Positions 45,416 through 57,318 of a DNA stretch of 64,000 bases are shown one piece after another. Made by a program: the position numbers and the translations under genes. A model generated the notes under the pieces. That model saw only the letters and a list, made by a program, of their open reading frames with translations, had not been told where the DNA came from and ran no database searches. The first letter of the stretch is position 1. Every line of letters begins with the position of its first letter. Origin of the DNA: Gonocerus acuteangulatus (Eukaryota > Arthropoda > Insecta > Hemiptera > Coreidae); NCBI GenBank assembly GCA_946811695.1, contig OX328124.1:84305293-84369292 (forward strand). The letters run 5' to 3'.

Positions 45416-47117
45416 AAAATGTTGGCAAGAATTGGGGATTTCGTTTAATGTCTCATTTGATCAGGAATTTTACAAGAGTAGTCCTAGAAATAATTTAAAA
45501 CTATTGATGATTGGTCTGTTCTTGATTATTTCTATCATGAGAAAATACTTTACTAGTAGGCTGTCCTTTAAATATTAGGAGAACATAAATTGTAGGTGAC
45601 AGCCAGTGAAAATTTTGAATTGTTTACTCCTATAAGTGATTATAAAAATTCTAGGGATGTAAAAAAGTGGATGGAACAAAACAGAAATTTTGTCACGTCA
45701 CGTCAATAGTTTAATTCTACTTTTTTCAGAAAAGTATTAATTTTGAGAAGCTCCGAGTTGTGCTATAATTTCTTTTAACACTTCTTCTTGGTGAAGTTTC
45801 TCTATCATTAGGAAAGCCTAAGGTGGAATTAGGGAGGGAAAGAGCTGTTAACTCAGGGCCCGTTTATTGAGCTAATAATGGTTTGAGGCTCCTGAATATG
45901 TAAAACGAAGTTCATGGAACTTGTTGGCTTGGAAGCGTTTTGACACCCAATCCACTCGGACATTCTTACTGCTTTGTCAATATTTCATCACTTCCACCAA
46001 GAGGCAGATACTCTTTAGCACGGCTCCAATTTAAGCGGAATCCATAATGGAGATATTATTTTTAGATGAAGAAAGCCTTTACTATTGACCAAGTTTTTCA
46101 GAGGTGTCTCCTACCCGTTAATGTTTCAAATGAGGTGTCAATAGGAGGAATTGAATTTGCAAACAGTCTGATAACCGATGTATAATAAAAAGCACGCAAT
46201 CCTGGTCTTGTCAACGTTTTGGGATATCGCTTTATTTTTTTGTTTGATTTCCTCACCAGTGTTTGTCACATTATTTGGAAGTCATCCAGCATATTATAGT
46301 GAGTAAATTATTTAAAACTGTCTGATTTGTTTGGAGCAGTTCGACTATAAACACACAGATACGTTTGAATTTCCAACAGTATCCCAGGTTTTCAACACGC
46401 AATCCTAAAAGGATTCCTGAAGCATATTTAACTCATGTTACATTATCCCCGACGACACATGACTCGTAATCTCGGAAGAAATATGTTTTACATTCGTTGA
46501 TACATATATTGCCTAACAATTAAGAGTCCATAACAGCTATTGATTGCTGTCGTTCGCAAATTTAATTGTGAATAGAGTTGAAACTTCCTTAACTACGAGC
46601 CAAAGCTAAGTATGAAGATGTGTCTGAATTTGAAATAAAATAGCAAAGCATGCCAAAAATATTGCTAAACTCCTTAAATATTCTTACGTTTATTATGATT
46701 TATATGGAAGAAGATGCTGTTTTCCGAGTTTCTTTGCAAAAGAACAAATGTTTTTGCTGTAATCATGACTCACACATGTGTATATACACATAAAAAATTC
46801 TAACGGAAGTATATTTCAATATTTAGGAAAAGGATTAAGATTTGAAGTAAGTCCTCAAAAATTCTGGGTGGAAATAAATAGATGCATATCTCTTGAATGC
46901 ACTCGAGTAGTTGCTCCTCCCTTGATGTTACATGTTGTGGAGGTTTTCAGATGTTGAGAATGCTCGCATCAATGATCTTTCGATTTCTTGAAATATTCCT
47001 TGATCCTTCTTACAAGGTAATAAATAGAAGCCTAGACTCTTTTTACCCTTAAAACAGATATGTAAAATGGGGTCATTAGTACAGCATGGTGAAATTTGTA
47101 CAAGCCGATACCGCTTA
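45413..47117. other. no feature recognised
   Basis: No gene, RNA or repeat could be supported in this stretch. Confidence 0.45.
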
Positions 47118-47374
47118 TTTCGTCCGTACCATGTCAAACTGTCGAGTATGCGAAAACTCATTTTTCAGATACGAGGCTTCGATTGTGGACAATATGGCTT
47201 GTCGCAAATTGTCGGAACTCTTACCCCTTTAGGATAGCCTTTAATGCCTTAAATAAAGTATCGAATAAGACCATTTTTTTAAATATATTAATTCGTCAAT
47301 GGATAGAATATTTTTGTTCTCTAGTTTCCCCCGATTTGTATATTCGACAGATTGACATGATAGGGACGATATAT
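47118..47374. mobile_element. CGTC-TIR MITE, complete copy
   Basis: The left end (CGTCCGTACCATGTCAAAC) and the right end (TTGACATGATAGGGACG) are inverted repeats of about 36 bases. The word GCTTAT occurs on both sides (47113-47118 and 47375-47380) and may be the target duplication. The interior matches 16132-16272 directly and 16556-16815 in reverse. It has no coding capacity. Confidence 0.72.
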
Positions 47375-47380
47375 GCTTAT

Positions 47381-48147
47381 ATATTTGTCTGTTCGCACTC
47401 TTTGGACAAAGTTTGACCCTTTGATATCAATTAAATTAAAATATCGTAGAAGTGCAGGTTTGTGACAATTCCACCGCCCTGTGTGACCCCATTTTACAAC
47501 AATGAACAACTCAACATCAACAACGACAATCTTAAACTCGTCCTTTCTCTTGTTACTCGACAAGTAACAAGATCGGAGATACTTGGATAAAAGGTACTTA
47601 CAGTTCGTGAAAGATTAGCACCCCAAGGAAAGGGAAAACTTTGAGGAAACTAGTTAATAGAGAATGGTGAGTAAGTTCTGATGAGGATATGAGAGGAGGA
47701 GGATGCGTGTGGTTTGGTGGGCTGTAGGATGGCACGCATACCGTTTATCCGATCCTCTTCTCCATTAGCAGTTGTGGTCAACCGCTCGGTCCACAATTAA
47801 CCTATTACTCAGTCAATGGACTGACTTCTTGTAAGTGGGACCGTAAGCACTTCTGTTGCTCTACTAGCTATGAATAGTGGTGGAGGGGGTTTAATTCATA
47901 AGCACAAGAGTAACTCACGTCCTGAATCCTGAGTACTTCCAAAATTATACTTTTCGAGCAATTTTTTGGATTGAGGGAAATGCAAACTTGATTAGCAATT
48001 TGTTTTTGCTAAAATATCAATTTATTTTTATTTATTTATTTATAATTAATTCACTACTAGGGCGATTCACTCCTTCAAGATGATACCTCTGTGGTGTAAT
48101 GAGCTATCATTGTGATCAAAATTTTGATTTCCTCATTTCCTGGTTAT
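47381..48147. other. no feature recognised
   Basis: AT-rich with a few GC-balanced patches. No gene was supported. Confidence 0.4.
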
Positions 48148-48405
48148 TCAGAAGACGTCTTCAAATGGGATTGTATAGTTTAGTGTTTTGTAAGTAAGAG
48201 AGCGGTGAGTTTTAGTACTGGCTGCTGTCCACAATTCATTCACGTCATGTGGGAAATTTAGTTTGTATCGTCTTCTGTATTCCATAAGAAGGTGTTTAAT
48301 GGTAAAGCCTCTATTTCATATATCGTAGGCTTGTTCGTTACGTCCTGTCATAAGATATTTGTGTAGGCAATTCTCAATCGAAGTACAAATTCTTCGCGTC
48401 AGTTA
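48148..48405 (-). pseudogene. LINE C-terminal remnant
   Basis: The minus strand reads YLMTGRNEQAYDI, a stop, then GFTIKHLLMEYRRRY, LNFPHDVNELW and a frame end at 48148. This fits the LINE C-terminal block 'YLM.G...P.C..C....TI.HLL.EC..Y', with the metal-binding Cys replaced. An adjacent frame carries RLRIAYTNI, the expected preceding block, so there is a frame break. Confidence 0.6.
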
Positions 48406-48721
48406 TCAACTTAGTTGGATTTCCACTCCAGAGTTATATTTTTGATTTTACATAATTTAGTGTTAGTTAGTCGAATCCAGCTGTCTTGCCAATAAGATTA
48501 GTATGCAGAATCTGCTACAAGACATGAGCTGAATCGATCAATCGCACACAAAGACTAAAAAAATATATGATAAATTATTGCTAAGATATCAAACACGACT
48601 AGAATAATGTAATGTTATGTTATGTCAGAAATAAAATTGTAAATGACTAATTAAAAGTGTATCTACAACTGTGCTTATGATTTTTGCTTATTAGGAGAGC
48701 ACCGTATAACAATTTAACCAT

Positions 48722-48808
48722 GAAACACAAACACAACAATGGAACCTTGAAACACAAACACAACAATGGAACCTTGAAACACAAACACAACAATGGAACC
48801 TTGAAACA
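48722..48808. repeat. 27-bp tandem repeat, about 3 units
   Basis: The unit is AAACACAAACACAACAATGG plus AACCTTG. It is repeated three times almost exactly. Confidence 0.9.
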
Positions 48809-48837
48809 ATTCTCTAATAATAATGATAGTTTTTTGG

Positions 48838-49042
48838 TTTTTATTTACGAGACTTCGACATTTAGACTATTAGTGCCAGGGTGTTTACAGGTTGCTAACT
48901 TCCTAAAAATATATGGTGCAGCGACAACGGGCCCTGGAAAAAAAACAAAAAACAAAAAAAAAAAAAACTCAGGCGGGAAAACTTCTCATATAGCTTCTTA
49001 TTGAGAAGCCAATGCTTTATACACTAGACCACGGGGGGACCA
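48838..49042 (-). mobile_element. SINE family 1 relative with internal A-run
   Basis: On the minus strand a head starts GGTCCCCCCGTGGTCTAGTG, with an A box TGGTCTAGTG. The B box is degraded, and an internal A/C run (48939-48965) interrupts the body. The 3' part, CACTAATAGTCTAAATGTCG, is a mutated form of the GGCGCTAATGGCC tail region. Confidence 0.5.
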
Positions 49043-49306
49043 CTAATAAAATACTTGTTTTAAATTTTTAAAAAAATCTGTATTTTTAGAATAAATTAAA
49101 TGAACATTTTATTTTTTTTTATGTATTGGATCATCCCCATAAATATATTATCATTTACCACAGATATGCTTTAGACACTCATTTTTAGCATGTTTGAGTG
49201 TGGTTGTTAAAATTTAACTTTTTTCTGCATTTATTTTCCATGTTCTACATCCAGGCGCAAATTTATTAGCAAAATCAAAAGGAAATAAACCCGAAGGTTT
49301 CGGGGG

Positions 49307-49445
49307 TTGAAACACATCCCTTCAGCCGAAAGGCCTTCCCTCAGCCTAACATCCTCCGATCAGATGATATACCTCCCATAAGCTGTTGTGTATCCCATCA
49401 GCTGAAACACCTTCCATCATCTGAATTATCTTACATCGGCTGACC
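49307..49445. repeat. degenerate 20-bp minisatellite, about 7 units
   Basis: Units follow the pattern ATCAGCTGAAACACCTTCC with substitutions (for example TTCAGCCGAAAGGCCTTCCC and ATCATCTGAATTATCTTAC). Confidence 0.65.
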
Positions 49446-49992
49446 TTTTTTGAATACTACTGTGTTGGTGCCAACTTTCATTACACTCTTGTGTAACGTT
49501 TACTTAGGGAAGGCTGAAGCAAGTTCCATGCTAAAATAAAATGAACAACTCTGCTAAACGCTGGGACGTTCGACCCTTAACATTCCCCTTCTGGATCAAT
49601 ATCAGCATAAGTGCTCTTAGGAAGACCCCTGACCTAAGGAAAGACCCATTTCGCTCTTGTGTCGGGTGGTTATGGCGAGGGGAGAAGCAGAGGTCTCTGG
49701 AGTTATGACCGCTGGCCTGTCAGGTAGAAGCCGTAGAAAAAAAAATCTTTAAGGATTGAGTCTGGCCGTGGTCTGGGCTCAGGTAGATTTCTGACCCACA
49801 TAACACCCACACAACAGGTAGGGAGGCTAGCCACCGCATAAGCACCTTACAACCAGACATTATGTTAACAAAAACGTTTTTGAATTCCTGAATATCACTG
49901 ATTTCTTCAAAACATTTTTTATTTTGGAATCATTTTATTGTGGAAAACCTCTTTACAATGAGATGAAGACGGTTAGCCGTTTAGATAATAAA
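49446..49992. other. no feature recognised
   Basis: GC-balanced 49560-49860 looks like part of an older repeat but matches nothing else in the window. Confidence 0.35.
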
Positions 49993-50668
49993 AAGTCAAG
50001 GATTGGTTTGGATTTGGATAAGAGTCAGGCTTTCAGGGAATAATCTGTATTACAAACTTTTCGGCAACCTTGGCAACCTTCTTCGGCTAAAAAACATATA
50101 TACACAATTACAAACGACAATAATCACAACAATAAGCAAAAAACGACAATAGGCTATAGAAGAATTTTTAAGATGAATTTGCGAACGAATTAATGAGTAG
50201 TTTTAGACAGAACTCACTTGAGATTAAGTAAAACAATTAAAAAAGGCCCCAAATAATAATCAAAGATACACATAAGCACAGATAGGTATAATAGTATTTT
50301 TTAATTAATCTTTAATATTACTGTTAACAAATTCTTTTATGTCTGTGCTTACGTGTATCTTTGTATTTTTTTTACTTGGGACCTTTGTTAATTATTTTAC
50401 TTACTCTCAAATAAGTTCTTTATAACACTATTGATCAATTTGTTCATAAAAACCTTTATTTATATAAAATGCACTTAACAAATTGTTCTATAACCTATTG
50501 TCATGGTGTAACATTTATGCTTACTTTCGTGGTTCTAGTTTTTAATTGTGTATAATTATTCTGTATCTGAAGAAGGCTGCCAGAATACATGCCGAAATGT
50601 TCAAAATATAGATTTTTCCCAAAACTGATCTTTTATGTTAGCCTAATTCCACCTTTTCCTTGACACAT
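49993..50668. mobile_element. inverted-terminus element with two hammerhead-like hairpins
   Basis: The left 100 bases and the right 100 bases are inverted copies of the sequence family also seen at 15.2 and 51.3 kb. Each begins GTCAAGGA at its outer edge and carries a hammerhead-like hairpin: on the minus strand at about 50045-50080 (GAAGA, GGTTGCC, GAAAAGTTTG; damaged) and on the plus strand at about 50570-50605 (CTGAAGA, A, GGC/GCC stem, GAAATGTTC; partly preserved). The 470-base interior has no RT-like frame. I infer two facing termini of a Penelope-like element or a derivative. Confidence 0.5.
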
Positions 50669-51299
50669 AACACTGCTTATGGATTACATAAACATATTGT
50701 ATAAAGTCACACATAGTCTAGAATAAATTATTTCATTAACGCACGTCTCTGAAATTATTTCTTTATTTATTCTATTAGTGTAGATAAAAAATAAAAATAA
50801 GATGAAATGAAATGATTAACCCCACGAATTCATAACTTCTCTTCTTCTCGTTCAATTACTCTCTGGCCAGAAATAAAAAAAAAAATATGCATATTTTGAG
50901 CTTAAAAAACGTCATTAACAAAAGTAGGTTAAACAAATATACTGACATAAATAAATCGCAAGAACAATAAATTATTAATAAGGCTGCCTTTCCTTTGTTA
51001 AGAACTAATGGAACTTTTCAGGGACATGGTTAGATTGAGAAGATAAATAAACTATTGAGCTGAGGTTGCACAAACATTTTCTCAATTGAGTTTGCGTTAA
51101 TGAGCATTTGTTTCTCTATTCATTTACATAAACAATGAATTACCTTGGCTCCTATATACAAGTGGGGAAAATAATATTTTTTTTTATATTTCATTTTTTT
51201 GTGTTATTGACTACGGCTGTGATTGTGACCTAAATGTACATTTTATGTCTATTAGCTTAAAGCTATATCGATGATGATTATTAACTTTTAAGTAAAGAT
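50669..51299. other. no feature recognised
   Basis: AT-rich DNA without supported features. Confidence 0.45.
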
Positions 51300-51357
51300 G
51301 GAATGATTGGGATTCGGCTAAATAAACCTCAATATGATTTTGTTTTAAAAAATCTAT

Positions 51358-51404
51358 ATTTCGGACGTTTCGGCTACTCATTGGTAGCCTTCGTCAGCTA
51401 AAAT
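51358..51404 (-). ncRNA. hammerhead ribozyme-like motif, best copy (D)
   Basis: On the minus strand the order is: stem I 5' side ATTTTAG (51404-51398); core CTGACGA (51397-51391); one extra A; stem II GGCTAC (51389-51384) with GTAGCC (51377-51372), a perfect 6 bp around CAATGA; core GAAA (51371-51368); and CGTC to 51364. Stem I 3' side CGAAAT follows and pairs with ATTTTAG at four positions. All invariant core bases are present. Stem III is the self-complementary ACGT, as in dimer-type hammerheads reported for Penelope-like retroelements. The unpaired A before stem II departs from the classical fold, so activity is uncertain. Confidence 0.62.
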
Positions 51405-51599
51405 GACAACAAAAAAAATTAATACAGAAACAAAAAAAAAAAAGTTTATAATTGTGATAGGTAACAGAACTATAAATACAATTAACTTATAAAAGAGCAT
51501 ATCGTCTTAAATTCTTAGAATGAGTAGAATGAAAAATTAAAAGGTACAATAATTGATTTTAATAGTAATTAGTAACATTAATTGATTTTACAAAGAAAT
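51405..51599. other. AC/A-rich flank of the hammerhead-like repeat
   Basis: An A- and AC-rich run like this one follows the hairpin in the copies at 15.3 and 50.1 kb too. No frame is visible. Confidence 0.4.
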
Positions 51600-51745
51600 A
51601 AGATGCTACATACCAATGGAAATGCCGAGCGGCAGAGGAAGACCAAGGTTGGCAATTAAGTAACCATTGTGAAAGTGTCTAAGGAAAAAGGAATCTACTG
51701 GTGTATATGTAACTGAAAACAGCAGGTGGTGGGAGAAAGGTCGGT
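51600..51745 (+). pseudogene. LINE RT C-terminal remnant
   Basis: The frame reads PMEMPSGRGRPRLAIK, stops, then KCLRKKESTGVYVTENSRWW. It fits the 'GRGRPRxRW.D.I..DL.......A.DR..WR' block at the end of many LINE reverse transcriptases. It appears related to the relic at 36.2 kb. Confidence 0.5.
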
Positions 51746-51897
51746 AAGGATCAAAAGGCATGTTTATGACATTTTATGACAGGAAAGGAGAAAAAGGTGT
51801 TAATGGAAGGATACCCAAGGGGAATGGGAAAAATCTAGGTGGGATGTCGGGAGAGTTTTTTATCTTATTTCTTTGTAAAATTAATTAATGTTCGTTC

Positions 51898-51990
51898 CAA
51901 GAAATCCAAAATTACGACCTTTGGACCCGGAGTAAGATCCACTCCCAATAGACTAATTTTGTTGGGTACCAAACTCTCCCTTGAGATATT
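51898..51990 (-). repeat. 145-bp dispersed repeat, partial
   Basis: GAAATCCAAAATTACGACC and GGACCCGGAGTAAGATCCAC follow the order of the monomer junction in the array at 30.6-31.3 kb. The match is partial and its strand is uncertain. Confidence 0.4.
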
Positions 51991-53777
51991 TTCTTATACA
52001 AGTACGGTATATTGATATAAAGGGTTAACAAGAAAATTACTTTTTAGCAGTATTAAATCGTTCGCGATGGATGTTTTAATCGTGTGATACAATTCAATTT
52101 AATTCGATAACATGTTAATTGCAATTGATATAGCTACCATTAAATTAATTGCTAATAAACATTAAATTATAAATTACAATTCAATTAATTGTGAATTCTT
52201 TTTATTATAAAAATGAATGGACAACATTCAGTTATCAACTTTGTTTTTAATTAAGCTATCTTTTAGAATATAACATGCTTTAACCACTCGAAAATGCCCA
52301 ACTTTATTTGGTTGCTGGCTGCACAGCATGTCGATCTTTCCCGCGCTTTTCCTTCATATCACGATCATCTACTTTGTTTTTTTCTTTCAATGTCTGCTCG
52401 ACTTAGGCACCTAAAGTGCTAGAAATAGTTCTTCTAAAAATGTATAACCACATTAATGTCATTGAAATGAGGCTAGAGAAACAATCCCCTCTGACGCTAT
52501 AGAATGAGCATAATAAATGGTTAAAGACTTCATGAACATGTGCAACTCAAGTGCAACCTCCAAATGCATGTTCCCAAAAATAGGGAGACCGTTGCTGCTG
52601 GCGAAAAAACATCTCGCTTTAATCGCTCACAGCTTGACGTGCACCTTCCCCTCTGAGTTTTTAGGGTACGAACCCCTTCTTCCTCCACTCTCTCACGGGC
52701 AGGGGACTTTTTTAAATACACTCCAACAGGTCCGGCTTAACCTTTTTTATACCGTCGGAGTTTTTTACTCTTTTACCCCCATTCTATGTGCGTGCGTGTT
52801 ACCACTCCCCGGACCCCATAGGAAACGGCATGTCTCGAGGCGGATGTGTGATTAATGGTTTGTTTGCTGGCTTAATCTGTGAACCGTAGAGCATTAGCTT
52901 TTCTCCTATTTTAGTTTGAGTCTTTAAAAGTATCAAAGGTATAAACTCAGTAGAAGGGCGTCTGCTGCAAAACGATTAGTTATTTTCGAACGTTAGTCGA
53001 TACTCCTTTTAAAATGGCTGTACCCATGTGAAAAAGTTAATGGATTTTTTTAATTTTCATGGTTCGATAGAAGTGTTTAACAATTGCAGCGTTTTTGATA
53101 TAAATTTATATCAGGTAGCAAGGAACTTGTAGTGCGATTTGCTATAGTTTGAAGAATTCGACAATCTGTAGATGCTAAAAGGAACTTTGCACCACTTGTC
53201 TTCTTCAGTAAAACTATCAAACATGACGTCCAAAAGGTTCATAGCTACGCAGATTTCTCAGGTAGGTGGTTAGATTTCGTTTCTCTTTTACGTTTGTAAA
53301 CATCAGTAGACTCAATTATTTATTTAATATTATGCTTGACTATGCCCTAACTTTTAATAGCACGATTTTTTATGTTCACAAACTATCATGGCTGTGAGTT
53401 AGTGACTTTTTTTACACTATCCATGACTCTTAGTAGATAATCATAGAGCACTTGACTAATTTTGACCATTTTTCCACTTACCAACTTATTCCCTCTAGCC
53501 ATGGAAATATCTTAACTCTGTATTGGATTGACCAAGATTTCGTAGTAGTATTTCTAAAGAGACACGACTCAAAATAAATCTGAACTGAAAATATGTCACT
53601 ATTGCCACTGTAGGGGCCTTAGGATTACGACAGGAAGGGGGGCACAAGTGCCCTCTGGTGCATAAGCTCTTAAGGTACATACAGTTTTGATGGTTGATAA
53701 AGATGTATTTTCCATGTCTTTCATAGTCATAACTATGTCGGTGTGAATAAAACCGCCATAGTTAGCCGTTCACTTTA
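51991..53777. other. no gene supported
   Basis: A 112-codon ATG frame at 52517-52855 is more GC-rich than its surroundings but shows no recognisable domain, and both strands are open over part of it. A hammerhead-like relic with a lost GAAA may lie at about 53165-53210 (minus strand CTGAAGAAGAC). Confidence 0.35.
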
Positions 53778-53863
53778 GAAATACTAGTGAGATTCGATGA
53801 AAATTTTCATAAATTCTTCCATGATTGTAACAACATTCGCTTCCTCCGGTAGCGAAAAGGTTT
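53778..53863 (+). repeat. dispersed repeat R-H
   Basis: ATACTAGTGAGATTCGATGA, AAATTCTTCCATGATTG and CGCTTCCTCCGGTAGCGAAA follow the pattern of 31455-31562. The terminal hairpin here is diverged. Confidence 0.4.
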
Positions 53864-55954
53864 TGAGAAAGTAATATAAATTACAACAAAAAAATAGACA
53901 GAATACTTTGTCTAAATAGATGTCTTAATAAAATAACAGATCTAGCAATAAACCGATATAATAATACATAGATATAATAATAAAATGAGATTATAATCTA
54001 GGACTTACTGAAACAGGTGCTGAAACGGTAGGCTTTCTTTAGCAGGGCTCTAAATAAAATTTAGCCCGTTTAGCTGCTTTAAACGTTTTTAGGGGCTGAA
54101 CTGTTAAAATAATTATAAAAATACACGTGTAGTTTCATTGTAACTAAACGACATTTCCTCATAAACAGTTTTCTTTCATTATCAATTTGTTGTATGGTGA
54201 GTGGGGTGACTCGTGAGATATAAGGAGCAGTTGAAGGAAAATGTGATGTGGGAGCGGAATCGCACAGAAACTTGAATTGGTGGAGCTTTTGTGTATACGA
54301 AGGGGATTCAGTTGACATTTTCTGCTAAGAAAGGCAGTAGTACTGTAGGCTGTTGGAATAGAACACCCACTTTAGCTTGGTGTAATGGTTTTATATTTAT
54401 GGAATAGGATCCTTCCATGGCAACTAAATTTCATTAGTTGTTGGATAATACCCCATTAATATTTTTTTCAAATAAATAAAAGAATTTTACAACTTCATTC
54501 TGAATTATCATACAAGTTTATATGTGAAGCTACTCTGCTTTACTGCCTGAACAAGCAGATTATATGGATGGTTCAGAGCACAACTAGACGAAGTCTATTT
54601 TATACAATTTTCAGAAAATGAGTATTATGCATTTTAATTGCTGAGACCATCTATAAATCTTATAGACCAGTATAAGTCTTAAAAAGATTTGTGCTTAAAC
54701 ACTGACATTATTTATGTATAACCTTGTGTACCTAGTTATAACATGGCCTGGCTTACTTGTGCAATGAAAACAAATGAGATTGGCTTCCAGATGTGTAGCA
54801 AGAACTGTTGCATGTGGCAAAATAATGAAGCTAGGACATAGCGTCCTGTCGCACTAAAAAGAGCCATATTATTTACCCTTCATTGCCATCATAACATAAA
54901 ATACCAAAAATGGACTTGGTCTACTTGTGCTCTAAACCCTTCATATGTGTCGGTGCTTTAGATAACCTTTGTTTTTGTTTGATAATAAAAGACTGACAGT
55001 GATATAAGAAGTAATGAATAGTTGGTTTTTCCTACATACCACGATTAAAAAAGACTTGACCTCTTTTCTACGATTATTGGACCTCACAAAGGATTTCTCA
55101 TTACGACCCTTTGTCTGACAGGTGACAATACCAACTAGTCTTTTTTTCCTTTTGTGCTTAATCCGGGTCATGACGCTCCAAATGAAAAGTGTCATAGCGA
55201 AATGAACACGCAGAGGCGTTCTCTGTGTTTCTACCCCCACCCTCCTAACCTCCACATTCTCCATATCTCTCTTTACAACCTCTTGTCCTTGGTGCTTAGT
55301 TCTTCTGCTTTGAGAGTCCAACAGGTACTCTAATAGTAGCAAGTGTTGTTTTGTCCCGGAAGAATGTAGAGTCCAAGAGAGGGGATACAATGCGATTTGA
55401 CTTTCACGTCTACGAACTATCTGTTCTCTTGGGAAACGTACGGCACATTGTAACGTTTGATAGAGTCGAGAGGACTTTTCATTCAAAAAAAGAAAGAGGT
55501 TTGAAAGGTGGTGGAGGTGAATGAGGCTGGTATCGAAATTTTCCAATGTCTGTTTGCAAGAACCCTAAAGGACCAAAGCTGATTGTGACAGCAAAAGTAT
55601 TCATGGATTTTCTTCATTGTCTAGGACCATTCCATGAGCTGGTACGGACTGAGGAAATCTTTGGGCTTTTGAAATATTCCTCATAAAGGAGCTTTGTCCC
55701 TTGGAAAACTGGAGTTCTAATAAATGAAGATCTATATTAGTGAGAATCAATAATTTGGTAGTTCGAAATTGTATCTTTTTATTGGTATATATAAATATGA
55801 AATTACTAGATAGTTGTTGGCAGCATTACTGGAGTTCTAGTATCTCAAAAACCGCATGGTTTAAGATTTAGGGTTTCTGGGACTTATCAGGATTATTCTG
55901 AAATCGATTGCTGTTATTCGCTGGAATGTTACAAACGAATAGTAGTTTTGCTAA

Positions 55955-55958
<4 letters not shown>
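53864..55958. other. no gene supported
   Basis: The longest open frame outside the mobile elements (55546-54941, minus, about 200 codons) begins with TTG. Its first ATG is far inside and no domain is recognisable, so it is not annotated as a gene. Confidence 0.4.

Positions 55959-56022
<64 letters not shown>
55959..56022. repeat. TA microsatellite
   Basis: Pure TA run of about 64 bases. Confidence 0.95.
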
Positions 56023-56025
<3 letters not shown>

Positions 56026-56539
56026 CCACAATATTCGTTTCATTTTTTGCCACGAAACTTTGTATCATTTCCCTACGAAACGATTGTTACTTACGATGCG
56101 TAAGCTAGGTACCAAAATCGATTCATCTTGAGGTGAAGTTTACTTTGAAAACTAATAATAAATATATAACTCTGTCTATCACTACAAACATGTTGAAAAC
56201 AAAATGTTTATTAAAAGTTATGCTTTATTCCAGGAGGAAATTTCAGCTGTTCAATAAGATTATAAAAGGGAAAAACTATCTAGTTTTTTTTTGTATTTAT
56301 ATGTGTAAGTTTTTTTAAGCACATACTTCAGGCATCTGAAAATTAACCACAATGCTTTCGGACGTGCTTAGTTCTGAGTTTTTCCGCGTGATGGACTTTT
56401 TATATTTGTTTCATTACAATGTTACTCTCTGACTAAAAATAACTCAGAACTTTGCAAAGTATTTTATTAAATAGTAAAATCAAAGAATACTGGATTATAC
56501 TCCAAATTATTCATAAATCGTGCATATACTTGTTAAGAG

Positions 56540-56850
56540 CTGGGAGTTGCTCCTCGTAAGAAGTGAGCGGGCAGCCTTACGCGTGAAAGAAGGAAGTGTG
56601 CTGAAATGAAGCGAGCACGCATTGATAAGTGATTACCATGTGAGCAATACTCTGGGAATGGTCTACCCTTTATCTGTTCGGATGAAGATCTAGTTAAAGG
56701 AAGCTTTCTAAGCCTCGGGCATAACGCCGCACCTAGAGGCCCGTGCTTCTTTTGTAGATGTGGCGAAAATATCTATTGCCCATCATCCTATGGGATAAAT
56801 GATGTATTCCTTTTGTCTGCACGCCTGTCAGCGGAGCAAAAGCAGATGGT
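56540..56850 (+). pseudogene. unassigned coding-like relic, Cys-rich
   Basis: Base composition is balanced and one plus-strand frame is open from 56635 for about 70 codons. It contains FICSDEDLVKGSFLSLGHN and GPCFFCRCGENIYC, which could bind a metal. Before it, across a stop, lies RERRKCAEMKRARIDK. No ATG suits a start, and I do not recognise the family. A broken transposon gene is the likeliest explanation. Confidence 0.25.
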
Positions 56851-57275
56851 TATGCTCTAACAGTTCTTGTTAGGATTCGTTTTACCCAGGTTCTATGCTT
56901 AGTTCTCTTTTTCCCGTGTAATAGTAAACTGTTTGTGGAAGGTGGGATATGCAAGTTATACCCGCATAGCATGGGCAAAGCGTGAATAGACTAGTGAGCG
57001 ATTCTGGAACTAAGATCAAAGTTTCGTTGAATATCCGTGTCGCGGAAAAAAATACCAAGATATCATTTTTTATAAAAAAAATCTTAGGATCAGCACCACT
57101 CTCAAATAAATATATACAAATCCTTGGATATAAGTTACGCCATATTTTTGTTTCTTGACGCCTATGAGAGTACCTAAATACGCTGTTTGGACCATGGGCA
57201 TATATGTGGCTCCACTACGGCAGGGTGACGTTTTTCGCCGTTTTTTTTATAAAAGGTATCAACCTTGGGATAGCC
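56851..57275. other. no feature recognised
   Basis: Mixed composition without supported features. Confidence 0.4.
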
Positions 57276-57318
57276 CGGCGCTAATGGTTTGGAAGCAGAT
57301 GCACCGTAAACAATAAAT
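57276..57318 (+). mobile_element. SINE family 1 tail fragment
   Basis: CGGCGCTAATGGTTTGG, then GATGCACCGTAAACAATAAA, matches the 3' part and tail of SINE family 1. No head is present. Confidence 0.5.

Noticed and set aside
52517..52855. 112-codon plus-strand ATG frame in a GC-richer patch
   Set aside because: No recognisable motif, partly open on both strands, and no splice or promoter context that would support a gene.
53165..53215. CTGAAGAAGAC on the minus strand as another hammerhead
   Set aside because: The GAAA core is absent (CAAA) and stem II does not pair.
54941..55546. Minus-strand open frame of about 200 codons
   Set aside because: It begins with TTG, the first ATG lies deep inside, no domain is recognisable and composition is biased. 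No evidence of a gene.
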